The notes below the pieces were generated by a model. The model saw only the letters and a program-made list of their open reading frames with translations. It was not told the origin of the DNA and searched no databases. From the NCBI RefSeq assembly GCF_012516495.1, contig NZ_CP051214.1, forward strand, positions 620,001-684,000: a DNA stretch of 64,000 nt. The letters run 5' to 3'. The translations under genes and the position numbers were made by a program. Positions 1-10,751 of this stretch are shown piece after piece; position 1 is the stretch's first letter, and each line of letters begins with the position of its first letter. Origin of the DNA: Mycoplasma sp. 1654_15 (GTDB lineage Bacteria; Bacillota_I; Bacilli_A; Mycoplasmatales; Metamycoplasmataceae).

Positions 1-70
1 TAACATTAAAAACTCTATACAACATCGCTAACTAATTGTAAATTTATTTAAAAAAACAAAGCATTAATTG
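1..70. other. Flank of IS copy 1, possible 3' end of an upstream gene
   Basis: This short stretch before the insertion element has no complete gene. In frame 3 on the plus strand it reads TLKTLYNIAN and stops at 33-35. This is loosely like the last residues of the type III Res protein at 58.4 kb (LKKIFRKLAN). It could be the tail of a related gene, but ten residues are too few to be sure. Confidence 0.2.
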
Positions 71-1612
71 TGAGGTGGTACCCTTTTCTTCAAAAAATTT
101 TTGAGTGTTTTAATTAATTATAATTTGAAATGAATGTTTCCCTAAACTTAATAGGAGACATTCATTTTATTTTGTCTTTAATTCGTTTGTGATTGTAATA
201 ATAAATATAATTTGCAATTGCTTTGTGAAGTTGTTTAAAAGTTAAAAATTCTTTTTCGCGACCATAAAAACATTCTCTTTTTAATGTTCCAAAAAACGAT
301 TCAATAACGCTATTATCTAAACAATTTCCTTTTCGGGACATGGACTGAATTATTCCTTTTTGTTTTAATTTTTCTGAGAATTGTCTATGTTGATACTGTC
401 AACCTTGATCACTGTGAAAAATTAAACCTTCAAGATTTTTGTGTTTTGAAAATGCTTTTTGAAGCATTTTTCTAATTTGTTGGTTGTTAGCGCTTGTAGA
501 CAAATCTCAAGCAATAACTTCACCTTTAAACATATCTAAAATTGGTGATAAATATGCTTTTCCAAATGGTCCGCTAAATTCTGTTATGTCTGTAGTTCAT
601 TTTTGATTTGGTTGAGTTGCGACAAAATTTCTATTTAAAATATTGTCTACAATTTTGCCAACACTTCCTTTGTAAGATTTGTATTTTCTTCAGAACAAAT
701 TGCTTTGAGATTGAATTTTGCCATTAATCTGCGAACTTTTTTAATTCCAATTTTATAGCCTCTATTATTAAGTTCAGCTTTTATTCTTCTTTTTCCATAT
801 CTTGCTTTATTTTCTTTAAAAATAAGCTTCATTTGGCTTATAATTTCTTCATTTTTCTTGTCAAAATCTTCTTTTTTGAGTTCATAATAAAAAGTAGATA
901 TAGGAATAGAAAACTCTTTTAATACTTGAGTTAAGCGAAGGTTTTTGTCAGCTTTTACTATATTATAAATGTTTTTTATTTTTTCTTGCCTTGGTTGATT
1001 TGAGTCAAAGATCTCTACCAAGGCTTTTCACTTTTTTAGTGCTTCATTTTCCTTTTTTAAAAGTTTAATTTCTTTTTCAAAGTTTTTTTCTCTTTTTTTA
1101 AAATGCTTGAGTTCTTCTCTAAGAAGTTTCAGTTCTTCATATACAGATAATGAAGAATTTGATTGATCTTGACTATCGGAATTGTTTGATATTTTTGTAG
1201 ATTTATTATTATTAATCTTAGATTTCATTATTGGTCTTCCTTTGTTTAATTCTAAGCCACTAATCCCTGATTCTAAATATTTTTTGGTTCAAAAAGATAT
1301 TTGACTTGGATTAAGATTATTTTCAAGTGAAATTTTAACAATTGGTTCACTAGCTAAAAATCTTTTAACTATGTTTAATCTTTGATCTATAGTTCACTTT
1401 TTATTTCGTGGTTTTTTCTTAAGTCCTTCAACTCCTAATTTGTTATAAATAATTTACTTGATTTAAAAAAATTTTTTAACTTGTATTTGCAAAATCGGGC
1501 TTTTTAATTTCAATTCCTTTTTATATTTTTTTACACATTCTAATTTAAATTCTAATGATTATTTCATAAAAAATCTCCTTTTCTATTTTTCTAAGAAAAG
1601 AGGATCTGCTCA
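71..1612 (-). mobile_element. IS3-family (IS150-group-like) insertion sequence, copy 1, decayed
   Basis: The element begins with TGAGGTGGTACCCTTTTCTT and ends with a sequence whose reverse complement is TGAGCAGATCCTCTTTTCTT. These are imperfect terminal inverted repeats with the TG...CA ends typical of the IS3 family. A closely similar copy lies at 58479-60028. It carries one degenerate transposase frame on the minus strand. The bases flanking this copy (TTG left, TTT right) give no clear target duplication, so one end may have been changed by recombination between copies. Confidence 0.85.
114..1567 (-). pseudogene. IS3-family transposase, disrupted
   Basis: The frame encodes a helix-turn-helix/leucine-zipper N-terminal half and a DDE integrase half. 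The D-D-E residues are readable in TTDITEF, HSDQGWQYQ and [10 protein letters not shown]. The ATG is followed two codons later by TAA where copy 2 has TAT. A deletion of about a dozen bases lies near 1447, and one base is missing near 692 relative to copy 2, which ends the readable frame shortly after AICSEEN. TGA codons within it are tryptophan. Unlikely to make active transposase. Confidence 0.85.
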
Positions 1613-1639
1613 TTTTTCAAGCATTTTTTTATTTACATA

Positions 1640-2323
1640 TTAATATCTGTTGTTTCTTTTTTTAGAATTTTTTTTATTAGCAGGTACTCTGTTGTTTTGT
1701 GGATATCCGGCATTGTGTTGGTAGCTATTATTTTGAGAATAGTTATTATCTTGGTAATCATCTTCATATTGAGAGTTGTAGTAATTTTGTTGGTAATTGT
1801 TTTGTTGAGATGAAAATTGTATCATTAATAAAGTTTTTGTAGCAGAAGCCACTTTAAATAAAGAAACTAAAACCAAAATACCAAAAAGTGTCAAAATAGC
1901 CCCAACTAAAGGAATTCACATAAATATAAACATTTTGGAAGCAAAATTTAATTTTTTATATGCATCATACATAATAAAAGATGAGCTAGAATTTTGTGAA
2001 TTCATAACTGCTGGGTATATAAGATTTTTTAAAGAAATTGTTCTGACTGTTAGAACAATGACAGTAATAGATCCTGCAAAACCGATTAAAATGGCAAATA
2101 CTAAAAAACCTATAAATGCAGGTTCAAATAGATAAGGTGAATCATATGAAGTCGAGTCATTAGTTAATAATAAAAAACTATTAACATATTTTTGTACAAC
2201 TGGTAATGCAATTGTAAAAAATAAAATAAAAAGAATTATAAATAAAATTAGACAGATTCAGTAAAATCTAAGGGTATTTCTAAGTGCTTTGGTTTTTAAA
2301 AAAATCAGTGATTGAAAATCCAT
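1640..2323 (-). CDS. Membrane protein with Asn/Gln-rich tail, function unknown
   Basis: About 227 residues when TGA is read as Trp. Three clear hydrophobic segments are visible: near residue 20 (YWICLILFIILFILFF), near 75 (FIGFLVFAILIGFAG), and near 135-160 (MFIFMWIPLVGAILTLFGILV). The last 60 residues are a low-complexity Q/N/Y-rich tail ending in basic residues. I do not recognise the family. The ATG at 2323 opens the frame. IS copy 1 ends 27 bases downstream of its stop, so it may have lost its own terminator. Confidence 0.7.
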
Positions 2324-2517
2324 AATAATGTTATTTTACATAATTATAAAAATTTTTAGTATTTCTTGTACAAAAAGTGCGTTTTGTCTTTAAATGTTAT
2401 TTAATAAAAACAATATTTATTAAAAAGTAAATAATATAAGCATATATTCATTTGTGGCTTATTATTTGAATGTATATTAAGTTGTCTATTATAAATTGTT
2501 TCTTTTAAAGTAATAAC

Positions 2518-2553
2518 AATCCTTCAAAAATGAAGGATTTTTAAAGTTTTTTT
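2518..2553 (+). terminator. Terminator-like hairpin made of a split AAAATGAAG motif
   Basis: AATCCTTC and GAAGGATT form an 8-bp stem around AAAAAT, followed by T-rich sequence (TTTTAAAGTTTTTTT) on the plus strand. No plus-strand gene lies directly upstream, so it is either a relic or insulates the lipoprotein promoter from upstream transcription. The right arm and loop contain the over-represented AAAATGAAG (2527-2535). Confidence 0.5.
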
Positions 2554-2567
2554 GCAAAAAATGTATC

Positions 2568-2584
2568 AAAAAAAAAAAAAAAAA
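2568..2584 (+). repeat. 17-bp poly(A) tract upstream of a lipoprotein gene
   Basis: Seventeen consecutive A residues lie 9 bases upstream of a TATAAA -10-like element (2594-2599). In mycoplasma vlp-type lipoprotein genes, A-tracts at this position change length by slippage and switch promoter strength. The position here is what that mechanism needs. Switching itself is inference. Confidence 0.75.
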
Positions 2585-2593
2585 GGATATTTG

Positions 2594-2599
2594 TATAAA
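2594..2599 (+). promoter_or_regulatory. Putative -10 element of the lipoprotein gene
   Basis: TATAAA in the context TTTGTATAAAAT, 55 bases before the ATG and just after the 17-A tract. No -35 box lies at normal spacing, as is common in mollicutes. Confidence 0.4.
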
Positions 2600-2654
2600 A
2601 TTCTTCCTTGTATAGATTCAACTATACATTTTTGTATTTTAAAAAAGGAAAAAT

Positions 2655-3047
2655 ATGTTAAAAAATAAAACAATATTTAAACAATTATTCATTAGCACAA
2701 TTGCGTTTGTTCCTTTAGTAGCTTTGGTATCTTGTGGAGAGACAAAAAAAGAAGCACCAATAGTTAAAGGTGGATCTGATACTCAACAACAACCAGGTGT
2801 TCAAGTTACTGACCCAAAAAAAGAAGAAGCGCAAAATAGATATAATACAATTAATACTGAATATGAATACATTAAAAATGAAAAATTAAAAGAAGGAACT
2901 GATCCACTAATTAAAAGTGCTTTAGACACTTTATTGCCTAAAATTAAAGAAATTTTAGAAAAAGATAAATTTGATTCTGTAAGGGCGCAAACATATTTAG
3001 ACGTTGTAAAAGATAGACTTGCGAAATTCAAAGAAGCTATTAAATAA
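2655..3047 (+). CDS. Small surface lipoprotein
   Basis: 130 residues. The signal peptide carries basic residues (MLKNK), a hydrophobic core and a lipobox ending VALVSC, so Cys27 would be lipidated and anchored in the membrane. The mature part is hydrophilic and Lys/Glu-rich, with a short Q/P linker and a probably helical C-terminal half. No enzyme motif is visible. AAAAAAGGAAAA before the ATG is a reasonable ribosome site. It is monocistronic, between a poly(A)-bearing promoter and a terminator at 3058. Its specific role is unknown; variable surface antigen is a guess based on the A-tract. Confidence 0.85.
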   Translation: MLKNKTIFKQLFISTIAFVPLVALVSCGETKKEAPIVKGGSDTQQQPGVQVTDPKKEEAQNRYNTINTEYEYIKNEKLKEGTDPLIKSALDTLLPKIKEILEKDKFDSVRAQTYLDVVKDRLAKFKEAIK

Positions 3048-3057
3048 TATGTAAAAT

Positions 3058-3085
3058 AAAAAAGAGCAAAAATGCTCTTTTTTTA
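3058..3085 (+). terminator. Rho-independent terminator
   Basis: AAAGAGCA and TGCTCTTT pair around AAAA, followed by a T run, 10 bases after the lipoprotein stop. It can also act for the convergent tRNA pair. Confidence 0.85.
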
Positions 3086-3117
3086 ATAACTTCAATTATT
3101 GGTAATCTTAAATTATA

Positions 3118-3194
3118 TGGCGCGCCTGGAAGGACTCGAACCCTCAACCTCTTGGGCCGTAACCAAACACTCTATCCAATTGAGCTACAAGCGC
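3118..3194 (-). tRNA. tRNA-Arg(ACG)
   Basis: The reverse complement folds as a cloverleaf: acceptor GCGCTTG/CAGGCGC, D arm, anticodon stem TTTGG/CCAAG with loop TTACGGC (anticodon ACG), and T arm GAGGG-TTCGAGT-CCTTC. The 3' CCA is encoded. It lies one base after tRNA-Cys, so the two are probably transcribed together. Confidence 0.95.
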
Positions 3195-3195
3195 A

Positions 3196-3269
3196 TGGAG
3201 GCACCAACCGGACTCGAACCGGTAATCAAGGTGTTGCAGACCTATGCCTTACCATTTGGCTATGGTGCC
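3196..3269 (-). tRNA. tRNA-Cys(GCA)
   Basis: The reverse complement has acceptor GGCACCA/TGGTGCC, a T arm CCGG-TTCGAGT-CCGG and anticodon loop CTGCAAC (anticodon GCA), with encoded CCA. It is the first of two tRNAs in the transcript. Confidence 0.95.
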
Positions 3270-3300
3270 ATTAAAGTAATAAAATTTTACTATATTTTTC

Positions 3301-3311
3301 ATTATATTATA
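3301..3311 (-). promoter_or_regulatory. Overlapping TATAAT boxes of the tRNA transcript
   Basis: Two overlapping TATAAT sequences on the minus strand lie about 32-42 bases upstream of the tRNA-Cys 5' end. Confidence 0.5.
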
Positions 3312-3333
3312 GTAAATTTAATTACTTAATTTA

Positions 3334-3936
3334 TTATTTATCTATTTTTAATCTTAATATATTTGATTTATAAAATATGACTTTGGCTTTATTTTTGAAG
3401 TAATCATATGAATTATTTAAACTTACAACTAATTTAGCTGTTTTTTCTAAGATTTCTTTGTTATATATATTTTCTTTGTGATATTTTAAAGTTTCTAAAT
3501 ACTTGTTTAAATTAATTAAGTCAAATTCTAAAATATATATATTTTCTAGTTTTAAATCGCAAATATTTTTGTTAGTAACCACTAAACTAGCAGCATTATA
3601 ATAAGAGCGCGTTAGTAAATTAAGACCTAATTGTGCATTAGATTTATATCTTGCAATTATTATCAAAATATTAAACAAATTGTGTGTAAAAATTACATCA
3701 CGAATCTTTTTTCCTGAACTAGATTTAGGTTCTGTTGATTCAAAAAATTTCGTTTGATTATTTAATAATCTATAGGCATAAACTATATGTTTTGCTTTAT
3801 TTTCTTTTTGTTTGATAAGAGATAAATATAAAGCAATTTGTTCTTCATTTTCAACATAAAAACTATAAACAAAAAACTTAGATTCCTTGACTTCAAAGAG
3901 ATATTCTTGCTTGTCGAAACAGCAACTTTTTTGCAT
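3334..3936 (-). CDS. YigZ/IMPACT (UPF0029) family protein
   Basis: 200 residues, normal for the family. The N-terminal IMPACT domain is recognisable: ESKFFVYSFYVENEEQ, then AKHIVYAYRL, the glycine/serine segment STEPKSSSGKKIRDV and ARYKSNAQLGLNLLTRSYYNAA, which correspond to the conserved blocks KSxF, HxxYAYR, EPSGTAGxPI and TRYFGGxxLGxGGLxRAY. Family members have been linked to translation control and ribosome binding, but no biochemical role is settled in mollicutes. The C-terminal half is divergent. ATG at 3936. Confidence 0.8.
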   Translation of the reverse strand: MQKSCCFDKQEYLFEVKESKFFVYSFYVENEEQIALYLSLIKQKENKAKHIVYAYRLLNNQTKFFESTEPKSSSGKKIRDVIFTHNLFNILIIIARYKSNAQLGLNLLTRSYYNAASLVVTNKNICDLKLENIYILEFDLINLNKYLETLKYHKENIYNKEILEKTAKLVVSLNNSYDYFKNKAKVIFYKSNILRLKIDK

Positions 3937-3961
3937 TATTTGCTTTAAAAATGAAGAAAAA

Positions 3962-6900
3962 TTAGTTTAATTTTTGAATTCCTGATGAAGGCTGAATATC
4001 TCATTTTTCAGGTTTAGATAAAAGTCCTGAATTTGTAGGCACATTATTTACTTCTCCTTCTTTTCAGCCTACATTTTTCCCTCTAACAAAGTTAGCTTTA
4101 GACCCATCATCTAGTATTCATTCAGGTGGGATTCTGAAATAAGCTGAATTAATATAAAATCTATATAAGGAGACTCATTTTGGTTGCAAGTCTTTTAAGA
4201 ATGTAATTCTAATTTTTTTAATGTTTATTCCTTCAACAAAACTAAATTTTCATACCCAGTAATTATTTTTTTGATCTTTGTGATTTTCAGGTTGTTGAAC
4301 TTCTAATTGCTCTGCTCGTTCTGTTCCATTTTTGTAATAAATTATTTCAACTTTAAAATATTTAGTTAAATTATTTACGTTTGTATAATCTGGATTATTA
4401 AATGCTGAAAAAGCAAAATCTTTTACAAAAACAGCTTGTCTTTGAGCTTGCAGTTCAAATTCTATATTTCATGGTTTTTTATCTGAATATCAATAATCTT
4501 TAGATTTATTATAAGTTGCTTGTGCTATTGTATAAAAAGGAGAATATGGTTTTCAAAGATATTCTGAAGTATCTGTTGCTTTTGCCACTCAATTATCATC
4601 TAAAGCTGTATCTAAAATTACTTTATTTAAACCAGTAATTTCTAAAGTGTGTTTTTGTTGTTGACCTCAATAAGTGATGGTGTATTCTAATTGCAGAGTT
4701 CCTTTTTCTTGATTTATTGAATCTGGAACGACTCTTAGACTATCTTTAATGAGTTTTTTATCTTCTGTAGGTAAAATATTTTCAAAACGTTTTTTGTTTG
4801 CTAATCTAGCAGTATATACCTTGTTAATTTTATTTAAATTGGAGTTAATTCTTGCAGTTAAATATTTAAAGGTATATACATAAAATGAAGAAACTGAAGG
4901 ATTTACATTAACTCTGGAAACAAGATTGTTGTCTTCATATTCCACAAACTTCAAAGTATATCTTCCACCTTTATCAGATAATGACTTGATGGTTGATTGA
5001 AATTTAGAAGTTTTTGGATCATAAGTTATGCTATTGTTATTTTTTCCATTTGCTACTTTAGTTTCACCTGCATCTGAAGTATAAATAAATCTGACTTTAT
5101 TAACATCAAAAATTGTTAAATTGTTTTTAGTAGTCATTTTAAATTCGGCTGTTGCAGGTATTAATTGAGTTGCTTCTTTGACTTCGAATTTAATAGCAAA
5201 GTTAGAAGATAATGTTTCTTGTTGGAAGTCAACATCTTCTTCAACTATTCGATCAGTTTGAGCTAATTGCAATTGAGATTTTATTGGGGTTGTTGATTGA
5301 TTATTCAAAGATTTTGAAAGTAATCTTGTAATTTTTGCAATCTTGTAATTTTTGTTAACTTTTAGATTTTGTAAAGAAAAATCAAGTATTTTTTTGTTAT
5401 CTGATCCGTTATTGGTTAGTGTTGCAATGGAAGTTAATAGTGAATTGTTGTTGTTTTTAGCTGAAGCAGGTTTGTAATAAATTTTGAATTTTTCATCAAC
5501 TTCAAAAACATTATAATCGTCTAAGAGTTCCATTTGTGCTTTAATTTCTGTTAGAGAAACTGAATTAATTTTAAAGTTAGTAAATTCTTTATATGTTGAT
5601 AAACTATCGTTAACTGTAGACGGAGCTGATTCTACACTTTTATAAATGGAATTGTCTTTTGGATCAATAATTGCAATTTGTTCTAAATCATATTGTTGAT
5701 TTGCATCAATATTTTTAATATCAAAAGAATATGAAGTAATTCCTTCAATAATTTTTAGCTCTTGTGTTTTTAAATAAACATCTTTATCATTTTTATATCA
5801 AACTTGTAAAGATTTATTTTCCATATTTTTAGAAACATATGGTAGTTGAACATTAACTTTGTAATAAATTTTATTATTCTGATCAAATAGTTTTTGTGAG
5901 GAGTACTTAATATCTAAGTTTCCTTCTTTAGTTGTGAAAAACTTAATGTCATTGTTGTTTCTATTGAAGAAAACTTGAGTATTTTTTTTATCTATAGTTT
6001 GAGGTGGAATCTTTGTAAATGCTATATTATCAATTGTATATTTTGTATAGTTTAGTAAGTCATTAAAGTCAAAAGTTGCTTCAAATTTTCCTTCTTTTTC
6101 TTCTATTTTTGTAAAATATTTGTTCTTTTTGAACTCTTGATCTTTATCATAATAACTAAGTTCTAAACTAATTTCTTGACCATTTGATAAACTCTGATCT
6201 TTGGTAAAAAGTTCAAAGTTTAAAATTGCACTATTGGCTGTAATACCTTTAGCAACTGAATCGTCAAATAAAATTTCTACGCCAGAAGATAAAACTTTTG
6301 GTCTAATTTTTCTAAGTGAATAATGAACTTTGTAAAGATCATCTAAAACTGGTGTTTGATTTTGATCAAAAACATTAAAAGAACTAAAACTATATTGTCT
6401 GTTAGTAATTAAATCTGCAAAGTGAAATCTTAAATTTTCTGATGTTATTTTTGTTGTTGCAGTAATTTCTTCTTTATTGTTAGATACTAAAACCAATTTA
6501 GCTATTTTTCCTAATAAGTTTTCTTTGTTTGTAATATTTAAAACAATATCAAAAGTATCTGAAGTAATCGGGGTACTTGCTATATCACCTAAATAAACTA
6601 CATCACTAGTACTTAAACTTACTAATTTGGCGTCGTTATTGACTTCTAAATTATCTTCTTTTTCTGAAGTATTTGACGTGTTTTTGTTTAAGGATTCGTT
6701 AATTTCAAAAATATATTTGTTTTTTGGAATTGCTAAATTTACAACTGATTTTGCTCTTTCGATATCATCACCATCAATTATAATTTTAGAAATTCTATAC
6801 TTATGATTATCTGGCAAATCTTTAAAACTAAATGTAAAAATTTTTTTAAGCACATCTAGTTGTTGTACTTCTGAAATAAAAGGTTTTTGATCATCAGAAA

Positions 6901-7657
6901 TTAAAACTAATCTAACAGGTTTTTTGTTTAAATCCAAAGAAATTTTATTAATCTTAATTTGCACATCTGGATCTGAATGTTCAACTATTGGTGTTAGTGA
7001 GCTGGTTAATTTGTTTTTGTCTTGAATTTCAAGGTTATCAATATTGATTGGCAAGAGTTCATTATTTTGTGTTTTTTGTGAAATAGATTTAATCAATTTA
7101 AAATCATCAAGGTCAGAAACTTCTATTTTAGCTTGTCCTTTACTGTCAGTTCTTAAATTAATTTTTTTACTTTTTCCTTTTCCATCGTCAAGTTCTACTT
7201 CAATACTTTTATGTGCAGAAAAGGCAGGATCTAGACTAATAATATGTTGATCTTCATCATATTTAGGAACACTAAAAACTATTGTCTTGGCTTTATCAGT
7301 CCAAACAACTCTGTTTTTGTCATTTATAATTTCTCTTAACTTAGAATACTTAGTATCTTTGGAAAGTATTAATTGATTATTTGTTGGAACTAAGCTAACT
7401 TCTTCAATTGTTTGGTTTTTATCTACTTCAAAAATTGCTGTATATTTTTTTGAAGATTTCATTACTTTAGGTATGTTAAAAATTACAGCCTGATTACCTT
7501 GTTTATCATAGGTAAATGACTGAATTTCTAAGGTAGCTTTTTTCTCTACCGCTGTTTTATAACCGTATCAAGCTCCTGTTCCTCCAAGAACTGCAACAAC
7601 AATCGCAGAAGCTATTGTTATACCTAAAATAATTTTTATAACCAGTTTTTTTTTCAA
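3962..7657 (-). CDS. Giant surface-anchored repeat protein A
   Basis: About 1231 residues when TGA is Trp. The start is TTG at 7657 preceded by AGAGG; no in-frame ATG lies upstream. A single hydrophobic segment (residues about 5-28, IILGITIASAIVVAVLGG) anchors it, and the rest should be outside the cell. The body consists of repeated beta-rich modules of about 90-110 residues with recurring phrases of the type 'xKYTIxxIxF' and 'LVLVSxxxxE', resembling mollicute DUF1410-type repeats; that assignment is by eye. The C-terminal 250 residues match those of the next gene, so the two are paralogues. An adhesin or surface-coat role is plausible but unproven. Confidence 0.8.
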
Positions 7658-7772
7658 TTTTTAGTGCCTCTCTGTAAAAGAAAAATTAAATGTTATATAA
7701 CATAATTTTATAAAATTTTTGCAAATTTTAATATAAATAAAGAAAAAATTATGAAAAAATAAAGAAATTTTA
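7658..7772 (-). promoter_or_regulatory. Promoter region of surface protein A
   Basis: It is extremely A/T-rich, with a TTGCAA hexamer and TATA-like sequences on the minus strand. A perfect 14-bp palindrome ATGTTATATAACAT lies at 7690-7703, 33 bases upstream of the TTG start. A palindrome overlapping the likely start-site region is a candidate operator. Confidence 0.45.
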
Positions 7773-10604
7773 CTAATTTTGTGGCAAGTCTTTTTCAGGT
7801 TGAATGAATCTTATTTTAAAAATAGAAACATATTTAGGTTGGAATTCTTTTTTAAAGGTAATTTCTATTTTTTTAATTTGTGTTAATTTATCTAGAGCGA
7901 AAGATCACTTGTAGTAAGTACTTGTTGTTGTGATTTGTTGTTCTGGTTTTCTTTGACGTTGTTGAGTTGTTATTGAAGTTTTAGTTGTAGCAGTAAATTC
8001 TGTTGGACTATTTACATTTAAGTCTTTAGTTACTTCTTGATTTTTGTCATCTGTATAAGTTATTTTGACACTAAAATATGAAGTTAAATGGTTTTGAGCA
8101 GTATAATCCTTGTCTTTTCTAGCAGATAATCAGAACTCTTTAATTAAAGTGTTTTTATCATCTTTTGGAGTTATTGTATAAGTAATGTCTTTTTGATCAG
8201 TTGTTTTATCTGCATATCAGTAGCTGTAATAGCTATCATTATCTACTAAAGCAAATCCAGGATCAAAAAATTCTACTGATGAAGACGCTTTTGCATCAAA
8301 TTTATCTTTAGAGTCTTTTATTTCTACTAATTTATTAAAGTCTTTAATTGTATAAGATTGTGAAGTGGTAGACCCAAAATAAGAAAATTGGAAAGAAACA
8401 GGTAATTCTCCTTTTTTATCATCTATAGATCTGGAAGTAATACTTAAAGATGAATTGATGAATTTTTTATCGTTTTCAGTAAGATTTGCTTCTAGTTTTT
8501 CTTTAGTTACCATTGAAGGAAGATAATTTTTGTTTATTTTATTTAAATTTTCTTCAACAGATTTAATTAAGTCTTGTTTAGATTTAATATTTAAAGTCTG
8601 TAAATTTGAAACTAAAATGCTTTGTTTTTCTTTATCTTTGTTGTTTTTTACAAAAATATCTAATGATTTAAGTTCATATTTTCCTGTTTGTTCTGATAAA
8701 AAAGGAACAAATAGATTTAATGTTTTTGAACTTTGTTCATACATTATTTTATCATCGTTATTTGTACTATTATCAACAACTTTTTCAGTTGATTTTGCTT
8801 CATTTTCCTTTGTAAATAAATAATTTAAACTAAAATCTAAATTGTTGAAACTATCTAAATTATTTTCTGTAGTTAAAGCAAATTTTCCTGTTTTTTCATC
8901 TAATGTAGATGCTGAAAGTATTTTAAATTTAATTTCAAAGTTCAATTTCATTTCAGAATTTTTTTCTTTATCATAATAAATTAAACTTTCAAAAGTTTTT
9001 AAATTATCTTTATTGTCTGAAGCAACTTCAACATTTCTTTCTACTTTCACGATTTCGTAATTAGTGTTTAATTCTAGTTTAGGAATTTCGACTTCAACAA
9101 ATCTTTGCTGAGAAGAATTAGTTTGGATTTGAGTAGAAACAGTTTCTACTTTTGCATTTGAATCATTTGTTTTTTTGTAGGAAATAATAAGCGGTGAATT
9201 TGTAGAAACATCTTTATAGTCATCATCAATATTTAATTTAATTTTTACTGAATTTAACTTAGTTTGTACTACTTCAAAATCAGAAATATTTTCAGTAAAG
9301 TTAAATGAATCTGAAATATCATTTTTAGCTAAATCAATGTTTGAAATTAAGTCGTTTTCTGATTTATCAAAAACGAAAATTCTAGATAATGTATACTTTG
9401 TGTTTTTCTTTAAATTGTCAAAGTTGAATTCATATCTTGAAACAGTATTTGATAAAGTTTGTGGTTGTGATTTTAGTACTTTATCATTGTCATATGTATA
9501 TTCAACTTGTATTTTTTTGTTATAAAAAGAGCTTGGTAATGAAGTAAAAGTAAGGTCTAATCTATATTTTGAATTATTATCTTTTAACTGTTTTAATCCA
9601 GTTAATTCTAAATTAATATCTTTAGTGGCTGTTTGAAAATAAAAATCAGAATTTGAAGGCACACTTCAAAAGGGTTTGTTGGCTAAAAGATCAAAATTTT
9701 TGTATGGATTTTCTGCAAACGATAAACTAACTAGTTCGTATTTTGTAGCTTCTTGTAAATTTTTTGCTACAAAATGAAGACCATAAGTATTTACATCTTT
9801 ATATTCTATTTCTGAAGAAGCTGAAAAATAAGTTGGATTATCAGGAGGAGAATCTACTTGTTTAAATTTAGCTTGAATCTCTTGTGTTGGATCTAAACTT
9901 AAAACATCAGAAACAAAATCTAAATTAATTGTTGCTGAAGAAATTGTCTGTGAAGTTATAAATTTTTCTGGTTTTTTAACATCAATACCTTCAATATCTG
10001 AAATTACTAACTTAATTTTTTCAGTTTCATTGTTGTTTTTAGTAGTAATTTTATTAAGAGTAAGATTTAATAAACTAAATAATTCATTATCAGTTAAATC
10101 GATTTTTGCTTCTTTATTAGCCTTTTTATTTATAACAATTTCTTTACCTTCAGTGTTTAACAAACTAAAGTTTACAGAAGCATTTTTAGAAATATTTGGA
10201 TTAAGTAAAATGGCTTTATTTTTAATGTCAATTTGACCAAGACTTAAATCAATTCCTTCTTTTTCTGGAGATTTTCAAATAGTTTTTTTACTAATATCTT
10301 GAATTTCCACTAATCTAGAATCAGGTGAAGTGTTTCTGATTGATAAAATGTTATTATGAGCACCAACAAACTTTCTTATTAGTTTACCTTTATTATTTTT
10401 GAAAATAACTATGTAATTAACATCTGTGCTTTTTTTAGCTAATTTTAGTTGTGCTAGTGGAACTCCATCATTGTCATAACTAAATTTAATTACAGGTGAT
10501 GCAAAAGATTTATTTTTTTGCACACCAAAATATGCTCCAAGCGATACTGAAGTTATTGTAACAGCTGATACTAAAGATAATGCAATAATAATTGGTTTTT
10601 TCAT
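7773..10604 (-). CDS. Giant surface-anchored repeat protein B (paralogue of A)
   Basis: 943 residues. ATG at 10604 opens a signal-anchor (IIIALSLVSAVTITSVSLGAYFG) without a lipobox Cys. Repeated modules follow, with phrases such as 'YELVSLSF' and 'YTLSRIFVF'. Near the C-terminus LNKINKNYLPSM...LTENDKKFINSSL matches LNKINKVYTARL...LPTEDKKLIKDSL of protein A, and both end with a KKIxITF-x-QPKxVS motif. This is clear tandem paralogy. A decamer repeat lies 42-82 bases upstream. Probably an extracellular adhesin or structural surface protein; no enzyme signature is visible. Confidence 0.8.
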
Positions 10605-10645
10605 TTGTGATTAGTTATTCCTATGTTTTTAAAAAATGATTTTTG

Positions 10646-10686
10646 CTTCTTTTTTCTTCTTTTTTCTTCTTTTTTCTTCTTTTTTT
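10646..10686 (-). repeat. Four tandem copies of GAAGAAAAAA upstream of surface protein B
   Basis: On the minus strand a 10-bp unit GAAGAAAAAA repeats four times, ending 42 bases before the ATG of surface protein B. In Mycoplasma gallisepticum GAA repeats upstream of surface-lipoprotein genes control their phase-variable transcription. This tract has the right place and a related sequence but a different period. Confidence 0.8.
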
Positions 10687-10751
10687 CAGTGTTTATTTAG
10701 TTATAAAGTTTTTGTAGTTTTATCTAGTTTAGATATAAAATTATACTAAAA

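Larger units (their letters stand above)
2324..2654. other. Intergenic region between divergent genes
   Basis: It holds the start region of the minus-strand membrane protein, a small hairpin at 2518-2539, a 17-A tract and the presumed promoter of the lipoprotein. No open frame in it looks coding. Confidence 0.6.
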
